Below, one piece after another: positions 22,915 through 34,037 of a stretch of 64,000 nucleotides of DNA; position 1 is the first letter of the stretch, and the number at the start of each line of letters is the position of its first letter. The DNA is from Allolobophora icterica. Lineage: Eukaryota > Annelida > Clitellata > Crassiclitellata > Lumbricidae. The notes beneath the pieces are model-generated. The model saw only the letters and a list, made by a program, of their open reading frames with translations, was not told the origin of the DNA and did no database searches. Where the stretch lies: assembly GCA_963556255.1 (NCBI GenBank), contig OY744605.1, positions 63,590,916-63,654,915 on the forward strand, in the 5' to 3' direction. The translations under genes and the position numbers were made by a program.

Positions 22915-23398
22915 ATTGCTTCCAGTGATATTTTCGTTAACGAAAACTAAAATTAGAAGTAAAAATAAATGATTTCGTTAACGAAAACTAGAAGTAAAAG
23001 TAGGAATAATTTCAGCAGCAGAAACGAAATTAAGAATTGAATTAGGAATTATTTGCCGAACTAAAATTATGAACGAAATTAGGAATTATTTTCAGAACTA
23101 AAATCATTTTACTTCTTGTGGTGCTTAAGTTTGGACGAAGGCGAGCAAAATTGCACGCGATCCAAACACATGATTTATTGGAAAACTTCGGTTGAGATGA
23201 AAACGCTGCACATACCACTCTCGATTTAGGTCAAAATCTACTATCTTTGGTCTTCGTTGTCTAATGATTGTCCCACTTAATTGCTTACCAAATTGTTTTC
23301 AACATCGAACCGTCACGTGGCCGAACGACTCGAACGAATTCCACCAGCGACTGCACTGCGGTTTGGATTTGGTTGTCCACACAGTAGGGCCTACCCGG

Positions 23399-26300
23399 CA
23401 GGCCCGTAACCAGTAAAAGGCCAGACGAGTCGAGTGCCTCGTCGTAATTCTCAAGACGAGGCAAGACGAGGCATGCTTCGTCTTACTTCGACATGAGAAT
23501 TACATGTAAGATATCGTGTAAAGAGTAATAGAGTATTTCATTTCCTTGCCTGGCTTCTTCTGCAAGCGTCTGACCTAAATAATATTAATGAGTTACCTTT
23601 AATGACCTTTATATGTACGAACGCATTCTGGTTAACCATGGAACAAGCCTATACAATTTCAAATCATCATTTTCTTTTCTTTCGTAAGTTCCGGGAATCG
23701 AAAAAAATTAAAAGATTAGCTATCTGTTTTAAAATAATAATTATTATAAAACAAGTTTAAGAAATAACTGAAAGTAAGCTAGGATTGGAAGACTTAGTCG
23801 GCTACAGGACAACGTCATGATGAGTCGACAACCTATAGCCTAAAACGACTACAGAGTCAGTCTAAACTTCAGTTCAGTTTCCTGACTGAAACAATAGAAA
23901 ATTTCAGTTTCTCGAATAAGAAGAAACAGTTAAGACCGTAAAACTGATGAAAGTTATGCAGTAAATGTCATTTATAAAGACTGTGAATGCCGATGGCAAC
24001 TGTCTATTTGCCAGCATCGCTGATGGAAATTTAATGTGTTGATACATCTTAAAAGTTAGAACAAGTTGAATAACGTAATTTGAGTCCTGCAAAAATCCTC
24101 AAAAATTTAATGTTTAGGCCTACTTCGAAAATTTGCTTCGGCTTCGGCTTCAGATACGATCATAGTTGCAGACAGGCTTTTACAGAACATTCCAAAACAT
24201 ATTTAGGCATCGCAAAATCCTGCTAATATTGACTGCTTTTATTGGATTTAAAATATTCCAAAGCTCACAAGCATCTACAGTATCTAAAAATTTCCCTAGA
24301 CCCACAGTTTCCATAAATAAAAATCAACGAAACATCAACCAATCAAAATCAACGATAAATTAACCAATGAAACTCAACGATATGTCAACCAATCAAAATC
24401 AACGAAACATCAACTAATCAAAATCAACGAAACATCAACCAATCAGAATCAACGATCAATCAACCAATCAAAATCAACGATATATTAACCAATCAAAATC
24501 AACGAGACATCAACCAATCAAAATCAACGAAACAACCAATCAGAATCAACCAAGCTTCAACCAATCAAAATCAACGATCAATCAACCAATCAAAATCAAC
24601 GATATATTAACCAATCAAAATCAACGATCAATCAACCAATCAAAATCAACGAAACATCAACCAATCAAAATCAACGAAACATCAACCAATCAAAGTCAAC
24701 GAAACATCAACCAATCAAAATCAACGATACATCAACCAATCAAAATCAACGATATATTAACCAATCAAAATCAATGATCAATCAACCAATCAAAATCAAC
24801 GAAACATCAACCAATCAAAATCAACGAAACATCAACCAATCAAAATCAACGAAACATCAACCAATCAAAATCAACGAAACATCAACCAATCATAATCAAC
24901 GAAACATCAACCAATCAAAATCAACGAAACATCAACCAATCATAATCAACGAGACATCAACCAATCAAAATCAAAGAAACATCAACCAATCAGAATCAAC
25001 GAAGCTTCAACCAATCAAAATCAACGAAACATCAACCAATCAAAATCAACGAAACATCAACCAATCAGAATCAACGAAGCTTCAACCAATCAAAATCAAC
25101 GATCAATCAACCAATCAAAATCAACGAAGCTTCAACCAATCAAAATCAACGAAACATCAACCAATCAAAATCAACGAAACATCAACCAATCAGAATCAAC
25201 GAAGCTTCAACCAATCAAGATCAACGATCAATCAACCAATCAAAATCAACGAAACATCAACCAATCATAATCAACGAAACATCAACCAATCAAAATCAAC
25301 GATCAATCAACCAATCAAAATCAACGATCAAACAACCAATCAAAATCAACGAAAATCAACCAATCAAAATCAACGATCAATCAACCAATCAAAATCAACG
25401 ATCAATCAACCAGTCAAAATCAACGAAACATCAACCAATCAAAATCAACGAAACATCAACCAATCATAATCAACGAAACATCAACCAATCAAAATCAACG
25501 AAACATCAACCAATCATAATCAACGAGACATCAACCAATCAAAATCAAAGAAACATCAACCAATCAGAATCAACGAAGCTTCAACCAATCAAAATCAACG
25601 AAACATCAACCAATCAAAATCAACGAAACATCAACCAATCAGAATCAACGAAGCTTCAACCAATCAAAATCAACGATCAATCAACCAATCAAAATCAACG
25701 AAGCTTCAACCAATCAAAATCAACGAAACATCAACCAATCAAAATCAACGAAACATCAACCAATCAGAATCAACGAAGCTTCAACCAATCAAGATCAACG
25801 ATCAATCAACCAATCAAAATCAACGAAACATCAACCAATCATAATCAACGAAACATCAACCAATCAAAATCAACGATCAATCAACCAATCAAAATCAACG
25901 ATCAAACAACCAATCAAAATCAACGAAACATCAACCAATCAAAATCAACGATCAATCAACCAATCAAAATCAACGATCAATCAACCAATCAAAATCAACG
26001 ATCAATCAACCAGTCAAAATCAACGAAACATCAACCAATCAAAATCAACGAAACATCAACCAATCATAATCAACGAAACATCAACCAATCAAAATCAACG
26101 AAACATCAACCAATCATAATCAACGAGACATCAACCAATCAAAATCAAAGAAACATCAACCAATCAGAATCAACGAAGCTTCAACCAATCAAAATCAACG
26201 AAACATCAACCAATCAAAATCAACGAAACATCAACCAATCAGAATCAACGAAGCTTCAACCAATCAAAATCAACGATCAATCAACCAATCAAAATCAACG

Positions 26301-27240
26301 AAGCTTCAACCAATCAAAATCAACGAAACATCAACCAATCAAAATCAACGAAACATCAACCAATCAGAATCAACGAAGCTTCAACCAATCAAGATCAACG
26401 ATCAATCAACCAATCAAAATCAACGAAACATCAACCAATCATAATCAACGAAACATCAACCAATCAAAATCAACGATCAATCAACCAATCAAAATCAACG
26501 ATCAAACAACCAATCAAAATCAACGAAACATCAACCAATCAAAATCAACGATCAATCAACCAATCAAAATCAACGATCAATCAACCAGTCAAAATCAACG
26601 AAACATCAACCAATCATAATCAACGAAACATCAACCAATCAAAATCAACGAACATCAACCAATCAAAATCAACGAAACATCAACTAATCAGAATCAACCA
26701 AGCTTCAACCAATCAAAATCAACGAAGCATCAACCAATCAAAATCAACGATCAATTAGCCAATCAAAATCAATGATATATTAACCAATGAAAATCAACGA
26801 TCAATCAACCAATCAAAATCAACGAAACATCAACCAATCATAATCAACGGAACATCAACCAATCAAAGTCAACGAAACATCAACCAATCATAATCAACGA
26901 AGCTTCAACCAATCAAATCAACGAAGCATCAACCAATCAAAATCAACGATATATCAACCAATCAAAATCAACGATCAATCAACCAATCATAATCAACGAT
27001 CAATCAACCACTTAATTAGTTCCAGAAATCTTAACTTCTTATTGTTAGTGTTGTATCAATGTGTCAATTAAAGGGAAGGGGTTAGGGAGGGTTTGGGAAG
27101 GGTAAAGCAGAGGATAGGGCGGATGCGGAACGGGACAATAATTGAGGGGACGTAAGGATAGGGAAGCGGAGAGGACAGGAGGGGGCAGAGGTCGGGGAGC
27201 GATTTGCCTCGTCTTGATTTTGCCTGTGGTTACGGGCCTG
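23399..27240. mobile_element. Inner hAT-like element, 3.8 kb, carrying a minisatellite
   Basis: The termini CAGGCCCGTAACCA and TGGTTACGGGCCTG are perfect inverted repeats, with further subterminal similarity (GACGAG/CTCGTC words). The left flank is CTACCCGG and the right flank CTATATATACCCGG, i.e. the same 8-mer split by a 6-bp (AT)3 expansion. The interior lacks a transposase and holds a 2.7-kb tandem array (24318-27013). Confidence 0.8.
24318..27013. repeat. 25-bp minisatellite with higher-order structure
   Basis: The unit is CCAATCAAAATCAACG plus a variable 9-mer (AAACATCAA, ATCAATCAA, AAGCTTCAA, ATATATTAA and others), in just over 100 copies. The order of variants repeats in large blocks. 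CAGTCAAAAT marker units lie at 25411, 26011 and about 26586, and AATCAAAGAA markers near 24971, 25545 and 26145, giving blocks of about 575-600 bp (23-24 units). Because 25 is 1 mod 3, the array is open in the forward frames without being a gene. Confidence 0.97.
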
Positions 27241-27782
27241 CTATATATACCCGGTTACGCTGATACTAGATAATCCTTCGTTCCGTATTAAAAAATGATA
27301 ACAATTCAAATTATCAGGTAGTTTGTTTGTGTTTACTTATTTATTTTGTGCTGCTAATTTATATAGGACCTCTTCAAGATTGCCTTCTTAGAAGCAGCTC
27401 TCTGCGATAGCCTATATATGATGCTGCATTGTTAGACTAACGTTTCACCCCTTGTTTTACTTCAAACAGTGTTTTCCTTTCTCGAAGCAAGTTTGGTGTG
27501 CTTCTCTGTGCAAGCGTACTTTTACAGCGCGGAAATTAATAATTATTTGGAAAACTAAAATAAGAAGTAAAATTATTTGAGAACTAAAATAGGAATGATA
27601 AGTAAAATTATTTGTGAAGTAAAATTAGAATTAGAAGTAAAATTCAAGAGCTCAGAACTGAATTAGAACTGAATTAGGAATTATTTTTAGAAGTAAAATA
27701 TCACTGATTGCTTCTGTTATTAAAATTTCTGCTAATAATTCTACTTCTTTTAAAATCGTGTTTCTTGTGATAAAGGCTATAG

Positions 27783-27933
27783 CACAAATGACACAACTTC
27801 GTACTCAAAAGAGCTCTAGTATTTCGCCTCTTCTTGCTGCTCTATTGGCAATGAAAACGATTATTACGGTACACATGCCGGATATTCCTGATATAATCAA
27901 AGGAAAGGCAAAAGAAAACATTACAAAAGCCAG
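27783..27933 (+). CDS. Candidate 151-nt coding exon, family unknown
   Basis: It is bounded by an acceptor-like CTATAG| and a donor CCAG|GTATGA. It encodes MTQLRTQKSSSISPLLAALL, then AMKTIITVHMPDIPDIIKGK and AKENITKA. The mixed composition is plausible for protein. No partner exons were found and the family is not recognised. It begins about 70 bp after a hAT target duplication, so a TE-derived origin is possible. Confidence 0.3.
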
Positions 27934-28551
27934 GTATGACTTGAGGTTTTCACTTCTCCGTGTTTGAGCTAATGTAGTTTCTTTTGACCATTTCAGCGGC
28001 GGCAAGAATTAGTTTTTAATTGGTAAAAGATGGTCAACAGTTGTAAACGACAAGTTTCGTCAATTGTGCGTCAACGACTAGGCCTATATATACAGATTTG
28101 TCGCTTGTCTGAAGATCACAAACAGATGTGGACGACAAACAGAATTTCCATTAACAGCATTGACTCTAGTTTGATCAGCCATGTTTACAACTGAAAACTT
28201 TTCAGACTGTTTTGCTACCTGAAAATCAAACTGTTAGGCCCCATATGGCTTATATCACCTGAATAAGATTATTATTAATAATATGGTAGAAGAGAAATGC
28301 CATGAAATCATGTAGTCAACTTACGCTCCTCTCATTGGCCGCCTCCAACTAATTAATAGTCATGACCAATGACACCACTTTTTGCAAATTGCCACATTTC
28401 GATCGACGGACCTTCGCTTCGCACTACATTCAACGTAAATTTAAATATACCGTACGGCTGCTCTTTTAAACTAACGGCTTTAAAACGGGCTTAAACTAAT
28501 TTACTTGGGTGGCTAACAGGCTGAAATGAAGAAGCTTAACAGGTTTAAACG
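27934..28551. other. Unassigned
   Basis: Nothing supported. Confidence 0.4.
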
Positions 28552-28781
28552 GGCTAATTTACATTTTCAAATTCTTTCAAAACCATCTTAGAACGGGCAA
28601 AGACCTTTTCGGCTTTTCGCCAGCTGGCGCCATGCATCTGGGACCGATATTATTCAGGTAGCAGACTACGCAATTAATAACATAAACAAACTTCTTACGA
28701 TGCGTTTTTGTTTTAATGACTCATGTTGGAAAATACATTTTTCAATTCTTTGTAAACCGTCCTAGGACGGGCAACATCTAG
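28552..28781 (+). mobile_element. Two tandem Helitron-like 3' termini
   Basis: The segment CATTTT(C/T)AA...CTTT is followed by hairpin CCGTCCTAGGACGG (28757-28770), seven bases, CTAG (28778-28781) and T. A decayed copy of the same end (ACCATCTTAGAACGGGCAAAG) lies at 28580-28602, about 180 bp upstream. Confidence 0.5.
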
Positions 28782-28890
28782 TTCATAATAATAGCCCAAA
28801 ATCAAGCCTTGGCCTGTCCGCTACAATACTATTAAATATTACCGCCATTTTGGAAACAATAAACTATAGGCCTGCTGAAATATGATAACA

Positions 28891-28921
28891 CTAGAGTATT
28901 TGCCCGTCATATTATGATGGC
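28891..28921 (-). mobile_element. Helitron-like terminus, minus strand
   Basis: CTAG (28891-28894) with the hairpin GCCCGTCAT..ATGATGGC (28902-28921) on its body side. It shares GTATTTGCCCGTCAT with the 17 kb terminus. Orientation is opposite to the 28781 terminus 110 bp away. Confidence 0.5.
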
Positions 28922-28994
28922 AGTGTATATAGGCCTACATAATTATGTCGTTGGTTAAAATGCTCTGATCGCCGTCGTCAAGACGGCAGTACTG

Positions 28995-29045
28995 ACGTCA
29001 CAAACTGTTTCTGTTTCACAATAGAACAGAAACCGTTTGTGACGT
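28995..29045. repeat. Hairpin, 21-bp arms, one mismatch, 9-nt loop
   Basis: 28995-29015 pairs with 29025-29045. The outer stem carries ACGTCACAAAC. Confidence 0.9.
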
Positions 29046-31221
29046 AGCGTCCTCCGACAGACACACGCTATATGGATATTATACGTATAGATGGTTGAGA
29101 ACGGCTGTGACGTAGATGAGCAGACAATCGAATGAGAGGGAGAAGGACAACAACAGAATTTGAGCATGTAGGCCCTACAAATTTTCAAGAGCCTTAAACT
29201 TTTCACTGATTCATTGTGACTTGATATCCTCCGTGCATCTCGAGTTTTCAATAGCACCAAACGTTGAGAAGTCACGGAACTCAGCTCATTCACAGACGCT
29301 CAGTCAAATCAAAATCGACATACAAGACATCATGTTCAGTAGCCTACGCATAAGCCCCAGCGCCCCGCGCCATCACCGATAGATCCATTTTTGATAATAA
29401 TTGTTAGATATTCATGAACGCTGACGACAGACAGAGGCATACTAATGGATAAACAAACTTTTTTATAATCCACCAAAGCTCGAGTAACTTGCATTTATAT
29501 AGCGCCAGTATTAATAGACTTTGATTCTCGGTTTCGAAAGCAGACTGTTATAAGCCTATTAAATTATTAATGTCCATAAATAGGTCCTAGGCCTAATTTT
29601 GACTTGATGTCGTTTTTTGTCACAAATGAGCGCACATATTGTCTACTTAAGTGTAGCCTATGTGCCATTTCTGTTAGGTCTACTGTAATTTACTGTTATG
29701 TTGTGGTGCGATATTTTGTGAAAACGATGTGTTTGTGTCGAATATTGGGGAGCGTAACTAACCTGCACCTGTGACATTGGTTTACTGAGTACTACTGACT
29801 ATTCCCTAGGCCTATTCCCTAATTGTGTCAATACTACTCCTTAGGACTATATACATCTCGGATCCCAATCTCTGATATTCCCTTAATTCAAATCCTGGTC
29901 GTGGAAGGGGCGGTGTCAAAGGTTCTGTATTAAAGGTCATTGGGGCCGTGTTAATACTTAATAACAGAAATCTGGGTCTGTGTCATCGCTTACAGGTAGC
30001 CATGGAGACTGGTCACTGGCCGCCATATTAATCATTGTGAAGTACATGTTCTTGATATATGCACTAGGTAATGGGGTCGGGCTTTATGATCGATTCGATT
30101 CACCAGCAGCGCTGTAGCCGCTTAATGGCAATCGTTAATTTGTTTCTTGTTTGACGAGCAAACGCTTGTAATTAAGCGCAAGAAAAGTCGTGACAGCACA
30201 CCGCACACGAACGTCACGCCACGCAGAATATATATTACCTGCGTAGAGTACACATTGAAAGGACGTGACAGATTCCCGTAGCCAGAATCAAAAGACCTGC
30301 GCGGCGTAGCGCCAGCTAGTCACCGATAATATAGACGCTGCAGGTCGCCCGGAACGAGCACAAAAGCAAGCTCCAATAGTGTTTCGTCGATAAAAGCAAT
30401 TAAGTTGTCGTCCATCAGCTCATAGAATTCTGTGCAGTTGCTGAGCGCGACACCGATTGGGCGGAAGTCTAGGAAAATATAAGACTACAGGCCTAAACAA
30501 AGAGTCAGGCAGACATTCAGACGGGAGCATGCACGGAGGTAAAGAAGGGGATATGCAGGCAGTAAGTTGCTAGGAGAGGCAGAAATGTTTACGTGTTGTC
30601 GAATAGCTACGATCGAAAGCTTGGTTGGCAGAGAGCTGGGCTAAAGGGACAGTGGAGAAAAAGAATCTATAGGAAGCAAAGAAACAGATTACAGAAAGGT
30701 GGATTGGCAGACAGCCGCAGAGTGAGAGAGGCAGAAACGGGCAGACTGACAGTGTCAGTGACAGAGTGACAGTGTCAGTCAGTCAGTCTGACTGACTGAC
30801 TGACAGACACAGAGACAGAAAGACATAGATCGAGGGAAGCATGAAAGGAGTTGCGGCAGGATAGACTGCTAACACAACTTCAACTCTGCTTGTAAATGAT
30901 ATACACGCTGTATATATATAGGATCGATGGTTTAGTATATCGAGATGCAGGCCTAAACAGTCCTACCAGCAAATACATATATAGCTATATTTATACATAT
31001 AGGCATAATATTAGCCTATCTATAGGCCTGTATTGGGATCGATGTAGTTTGTTCCAAGGTAGATCTTTCTGGTCGTGTGTTATGTTCGCAGACATTCTGA
31101 GACGAAAAAGCGAGGCACAGATGTTCTAGACGGTTATAGTTCCAGACAGCTTCTGAAAAATTCTGACCTAAAGACAAAAGATCACATAAAGGTTAGTCGA
31201 GAGGTCGAATGGTTGACCAGC
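29046..31221. other. Unassigned; GACAGT/CTGA-rich tract near 30750-30815
   Basis: There is no recognisable coding exon. It may hold the promoter and 5' UTR exons of the stum-like gene downstream, but no signal proves it. Confidence 0.35.
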
Positions 31222-31525
31222 TGACTGACTGACTGACTGACTGACTGGCTGGCTGACTGACTGACTGACTGACTGACTGACTGACTGACTGACTGACTGA
31301 CTGACTGACTGACTGACTGACTGACTGACTGACTGACTGGCTAGCTGACTGACTGACTGACTGACTGACTAGCTGACTGACTGATTGACTGACTGACTGA
31401 CTGACTGACTGACTGACTGACTGACTGACTGACTGACTGACTGACTGACTGACTGACTGACTGGCTGGCTGGCTGGCTAACTAGCTGACTGACTGACTGA
31501 CTGATTTACTGACTGATTTACTGAC
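31222..31525. repeat. (CTGA)n microsatellite
   Basis: About 300 bp of CTGA with GGCT and TAGC interruptions. It ends about 60 bp before the start codon of the stum-like gene. Confidence 0.96.
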
Positions 31526-31587
31526 TGATTGACTACTGTGCTGACTGTTTGTTTCTCTGTCTTATTTATTTTTCCCAAGTATTTGAA

Positions 31588-33541
31588 ATGACTGATGCGG
31601 TGATCAAAGGAGAGCCTGTCGAAGGCCTGTCGAAGGATGCACCTTGCTTGCCAACTGTGAAGTTCGCCATCGATGGAGAGAAGTCGAACGGTCGAGACCA
31701 AGGAGTTACAGCCGCGGTTCCGAAGATCAGTCACTGGACGAAATTGGCCAAGCTGCGCCGGCTGCATCTCCTCGCTTCAGCTGCTTCCGGTGTTCCTTAC
31801 GACCCCAAACTCCTCGAGAAGTCCGTCGTCCTGCGGGGGATCGAAGGGGAAGACTCGGACACGTGTAGGGTGGACATGGGTGCCTCGCGGAGGCAGTCGA
31901 TGTCAGGGCATCGGTTGGCTGCTGACGACGAGGACGATGAGGGTGACGACGATGGGGCACCAACTGCTTCCAGCAACACCTATATCAAATCGGCTATACC
32001 TTACCTGCCGAGGAGAGTGGCCATTCTCTGTCTCATGCTCAATATCATCATACCTGGGACAGGTATGTAATACTATGTATGTCTAAGTTTGTTTATAAAA
32101 TATCGTCCATTGATTGCCCGATAGTTGGCCACCACTTGATGGACTACCGCAGCTGAATAATTCATATAGAGATAGCACTGTCTTGATTCAATTTGAACGT
32201 TACTTATCTGTTCCGCAGTTGTCCTGCTGAAGACAATACATGACTAATATACAGGCCTCGGATCACATGACTAATACAAGACTAGCCTAATACATGATTG
32301 ACAATATATGACTAACATATACGCAGGCATTGGCCAATAGGCCATTAGATCATTAGGCCATTAAGCCAGCGTCTTTTGTTAAGGCGTTATACAAATCTCT
32401 TAGATGTGAAAGCGAGTCTGATTTCTTGGAGCCAGTGGTGGGTTTCGTTCTTTCGTCGTTCATCACTTTCTGTCTACACGTCTGTCTATCCATGGGCGTC
32501 CGGAGGTGGGTAAAGGGGGACTCATTTCCCCCTGAATTTTGTGCATATTTTGCAAAAATGAAATCTTTTGATTATTTTGATTATTACAACAGTCCCAACA
32601 CGATTTTCAATGCGAAAAAACACTAAATTATTTAGACCGTGACCATTATTTATTTTAAAAGTTGTCACGTGTTCTGTTGTAAAACAAATAGCTATTCCAT
32701 GCAAAAGCGTCATTTTGCCCACCCCCCTACAAAAATTTTGCCCCTACAAAAATGCTGACCCTCTAAAAAATTCCTGCGGACGCCCGTGTGTCTATCCTTC
32801 TGTTGTGTCCATTCATTATCCATTCAACAGCATGTACGACGCGCGGTTTGTGATGGGCCTATTCTTGTTAAGACTGAAAGGTACTAATGGGTTTATTGTT
32901 AATGTTTATTTAGTGTGCGCATTTAGTTTTATTTATTTGTCTTTGTCGAATTTCACTTTGACAATCCCAAATTATTTGCCTACCGCTCTCTTGCTTAACA
33001 CCAACCATCGATTATCGTTTCACGCAGTAGTTCGTGCAGGGACGTCATTTCAGCTTTTTTCAGAATGAGCAGGAACATAATTTGCCTCACGGTAAATCCA
33101 GCACTGTGTACCTATATGACCATAAGCTACTCCCTGCAGTGCAGGCCTACATCCTTCAAATGACGTCCCTGAATTTGATTATCACTGCTTCGTTTTACCC
33201 CTTTCTTCATCGTCCTTTTCTTGTTCCATCCTTTTTCCTCTTTTTTTTCAAAAATCAAAAGGGCAAATGCCCCTCTGTCCCCCCAGATGACGTCCCTGAG
33301 TTCGTGTGGCGCTATACGTAGGTACTATGACTGTCTGACATATTGTCTATAGGTACGATGCTGAGCGGTCTGAGCGTGTTCTGTTGCGGCCACCCTCGTA
33401 TTAAGGCGAAGGATGGACTGGTCACTTCGACCGTCTGTGTTAATCTCTTAGTTGGAATCATGCAGCTCTTTACCATCACGTTCCTCCTCGTCGGATGGAT
33501 CTGGAGTCTCGTCTGGGGCATCTACATGGTCTTGCTAGCGG
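31588..33541 (+). CDS. stum: Stum/SPEC3-family membrane protein, two exons seen
   Basis: Exon 1 is 31588-32062 (donor ACAG|GTATGT) and exon 2 is 33353-33541 (acceptor CTATAG|, donor GG|GTATGC). Both junctions are phase 1 and give 221 residues. The N-terminus is hydrophilic with an acidic run (residues 113-122). The SPEC3/Stum core follows: SAIPYLPRRVAILCLMLNII, then the PGTGTMLSG turn encoded across the splice, FCCG, and a long hydrophobic segment (about 186-221) with VGWIWSLVWGIYMVLLA. This order and the PGxGT and GWIxSxxWG signatures are diagnostic of the family, which includes sea urchin Spec3 (ciliated ectoderm) and Drosophila Stum (mechanosensory neurons). The start ATG lies just after a pyrimidine-rich AAG that could be an acceptor, so an upstream exon is possible. 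A short terminal exon is expected but not found. The intron holds two MITEs. Confidence 0.88.
32491..32788. mobile_element. hAT-like MITE, family A copy 1, TSD TGTCTATC
   Basis: The ends CATGGGCGTCCG and CGGACGCCCGTG are inverted. Perfect TGTCTATC lies on both sides (32483-32490, 32789-32796). The centre (CAACACGATTTTCAATGCG and onward) is nearly identical to 61245-61540. It lies in the stum-like intron. Confidence 0.93.
33037..33298. mobile_element. hAT-like MITE, 262 bp, TSD AGTTCGTG
   Basis: CAGGGACGTCAT at the left and ATGACGTCCCTG at the right are perfect inverted repeats. AGTTCGTG flanks at 33029-33036 and 33299-33306. A second AATGACGTCCCTGAATTTG-like end inside (about 33159-33177) suggests an internal rearrangement. 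It lies about 55 bp before stum-like exon 2. Confidence 0.93.
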
Positions 33542-33547
33542 GTATGC

Positions 33548-33695
33548 ACTAATCTAATCTATATAGTCTAATATAGCTAATCTATTCGAATCTAATCTAA
33601 TTTATTGAAATCCAATCTAACCTATAGCCTGATCCAATCTGGCCTGCAGGCATAATCTAGTTTAGTCGGGATCGCTCCAGATGAAATCAACAATA
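33548..33695. repeat. Degenerate AATCTAATCT minisatellite
   Basis: Imperfect TCTAATC units start just after the exon 2 donor. They resume at 33936-34037 and again after the mariner element (about 35450-35500), so TEs have split one array. Confidence 0.75.
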
Positions 33696-33703
33696 CTCTA
33701 CTC

Positions 33704-33927
33704 CAGGGCTGTAGTGGTAATATTACAGGTGAGTACACGCTACCGGTTACGGCGGTTAGTTTTCCGAAACAAATTAGAGGTGAGTATACGCTACATTATT
33801 TTGTGAGTATACGCTAGGTCTATACTATTTTAATATAAATAAATATAAATATTTTGTGAGGTAAGTATACGGTCTCTAGAGGTGAGTACACGCTGTATAC
33901 CCGCGTATACCCTCAACTACAGCCCTG
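33704..33927. mobile_element. hAT-like MITE, family B copy 1, TSD CTCTACTC
   Basis: CAGGGCTGTAGTGGTAAT and ...CAACTACAGCCCTG form inverted ends. Perfect CTCTACTC copies lie at 33696-33703 and 33928-33935. The body is built from GAGGT(G/A)AGTATACGCT repeats shared with 49591-49955. Confidence 0.93.
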
Positions 33928-34037
33928 CTCTACTCTAATGTACTTTAGTTTGCTCTTATCTAACAGTTTAATCGATTCTAGTTATTCTAGTTTAAGATGC
34001 TAGGCTAATCTAATTCATCCCAGTCTAATCTACTTTA

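Larger units (their letters stand above)
22923..27706. mobile_element. Outer hAT-like element, TSD ATTGCTTC, host of a nested element
   Basis: The left end CAGTGATATTTTCGTTAACG pairs at its terminus with the right end AAAATATCACTG. Perfect ATTGCTTC copies flank it (22915-22922, 27707-27714). Its own sequence (22923-23398 and 27241-27706) consists largely of degenerate AACTAAAATTAGAAGTAAAA-type repeats. A second element interrupts it at 23399-27240, so the original was about 940 bp. There is no transposase. Confidence 0.88.

Noticed and set aside
24774..25469. 231-codon open frame of Asn/Gln/Ile/Lys repeats
   Set aside because: It is a translation of the 25-bp minisatellite; the unit length (1 mod 3) keeps the frame open without selection.
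24318..27013. CRISPR-like array
   Set aside because: Regular repeat with variable parts, but the variable 9-mers are a few recurring variants, not unique spacers, and the genome is animal.
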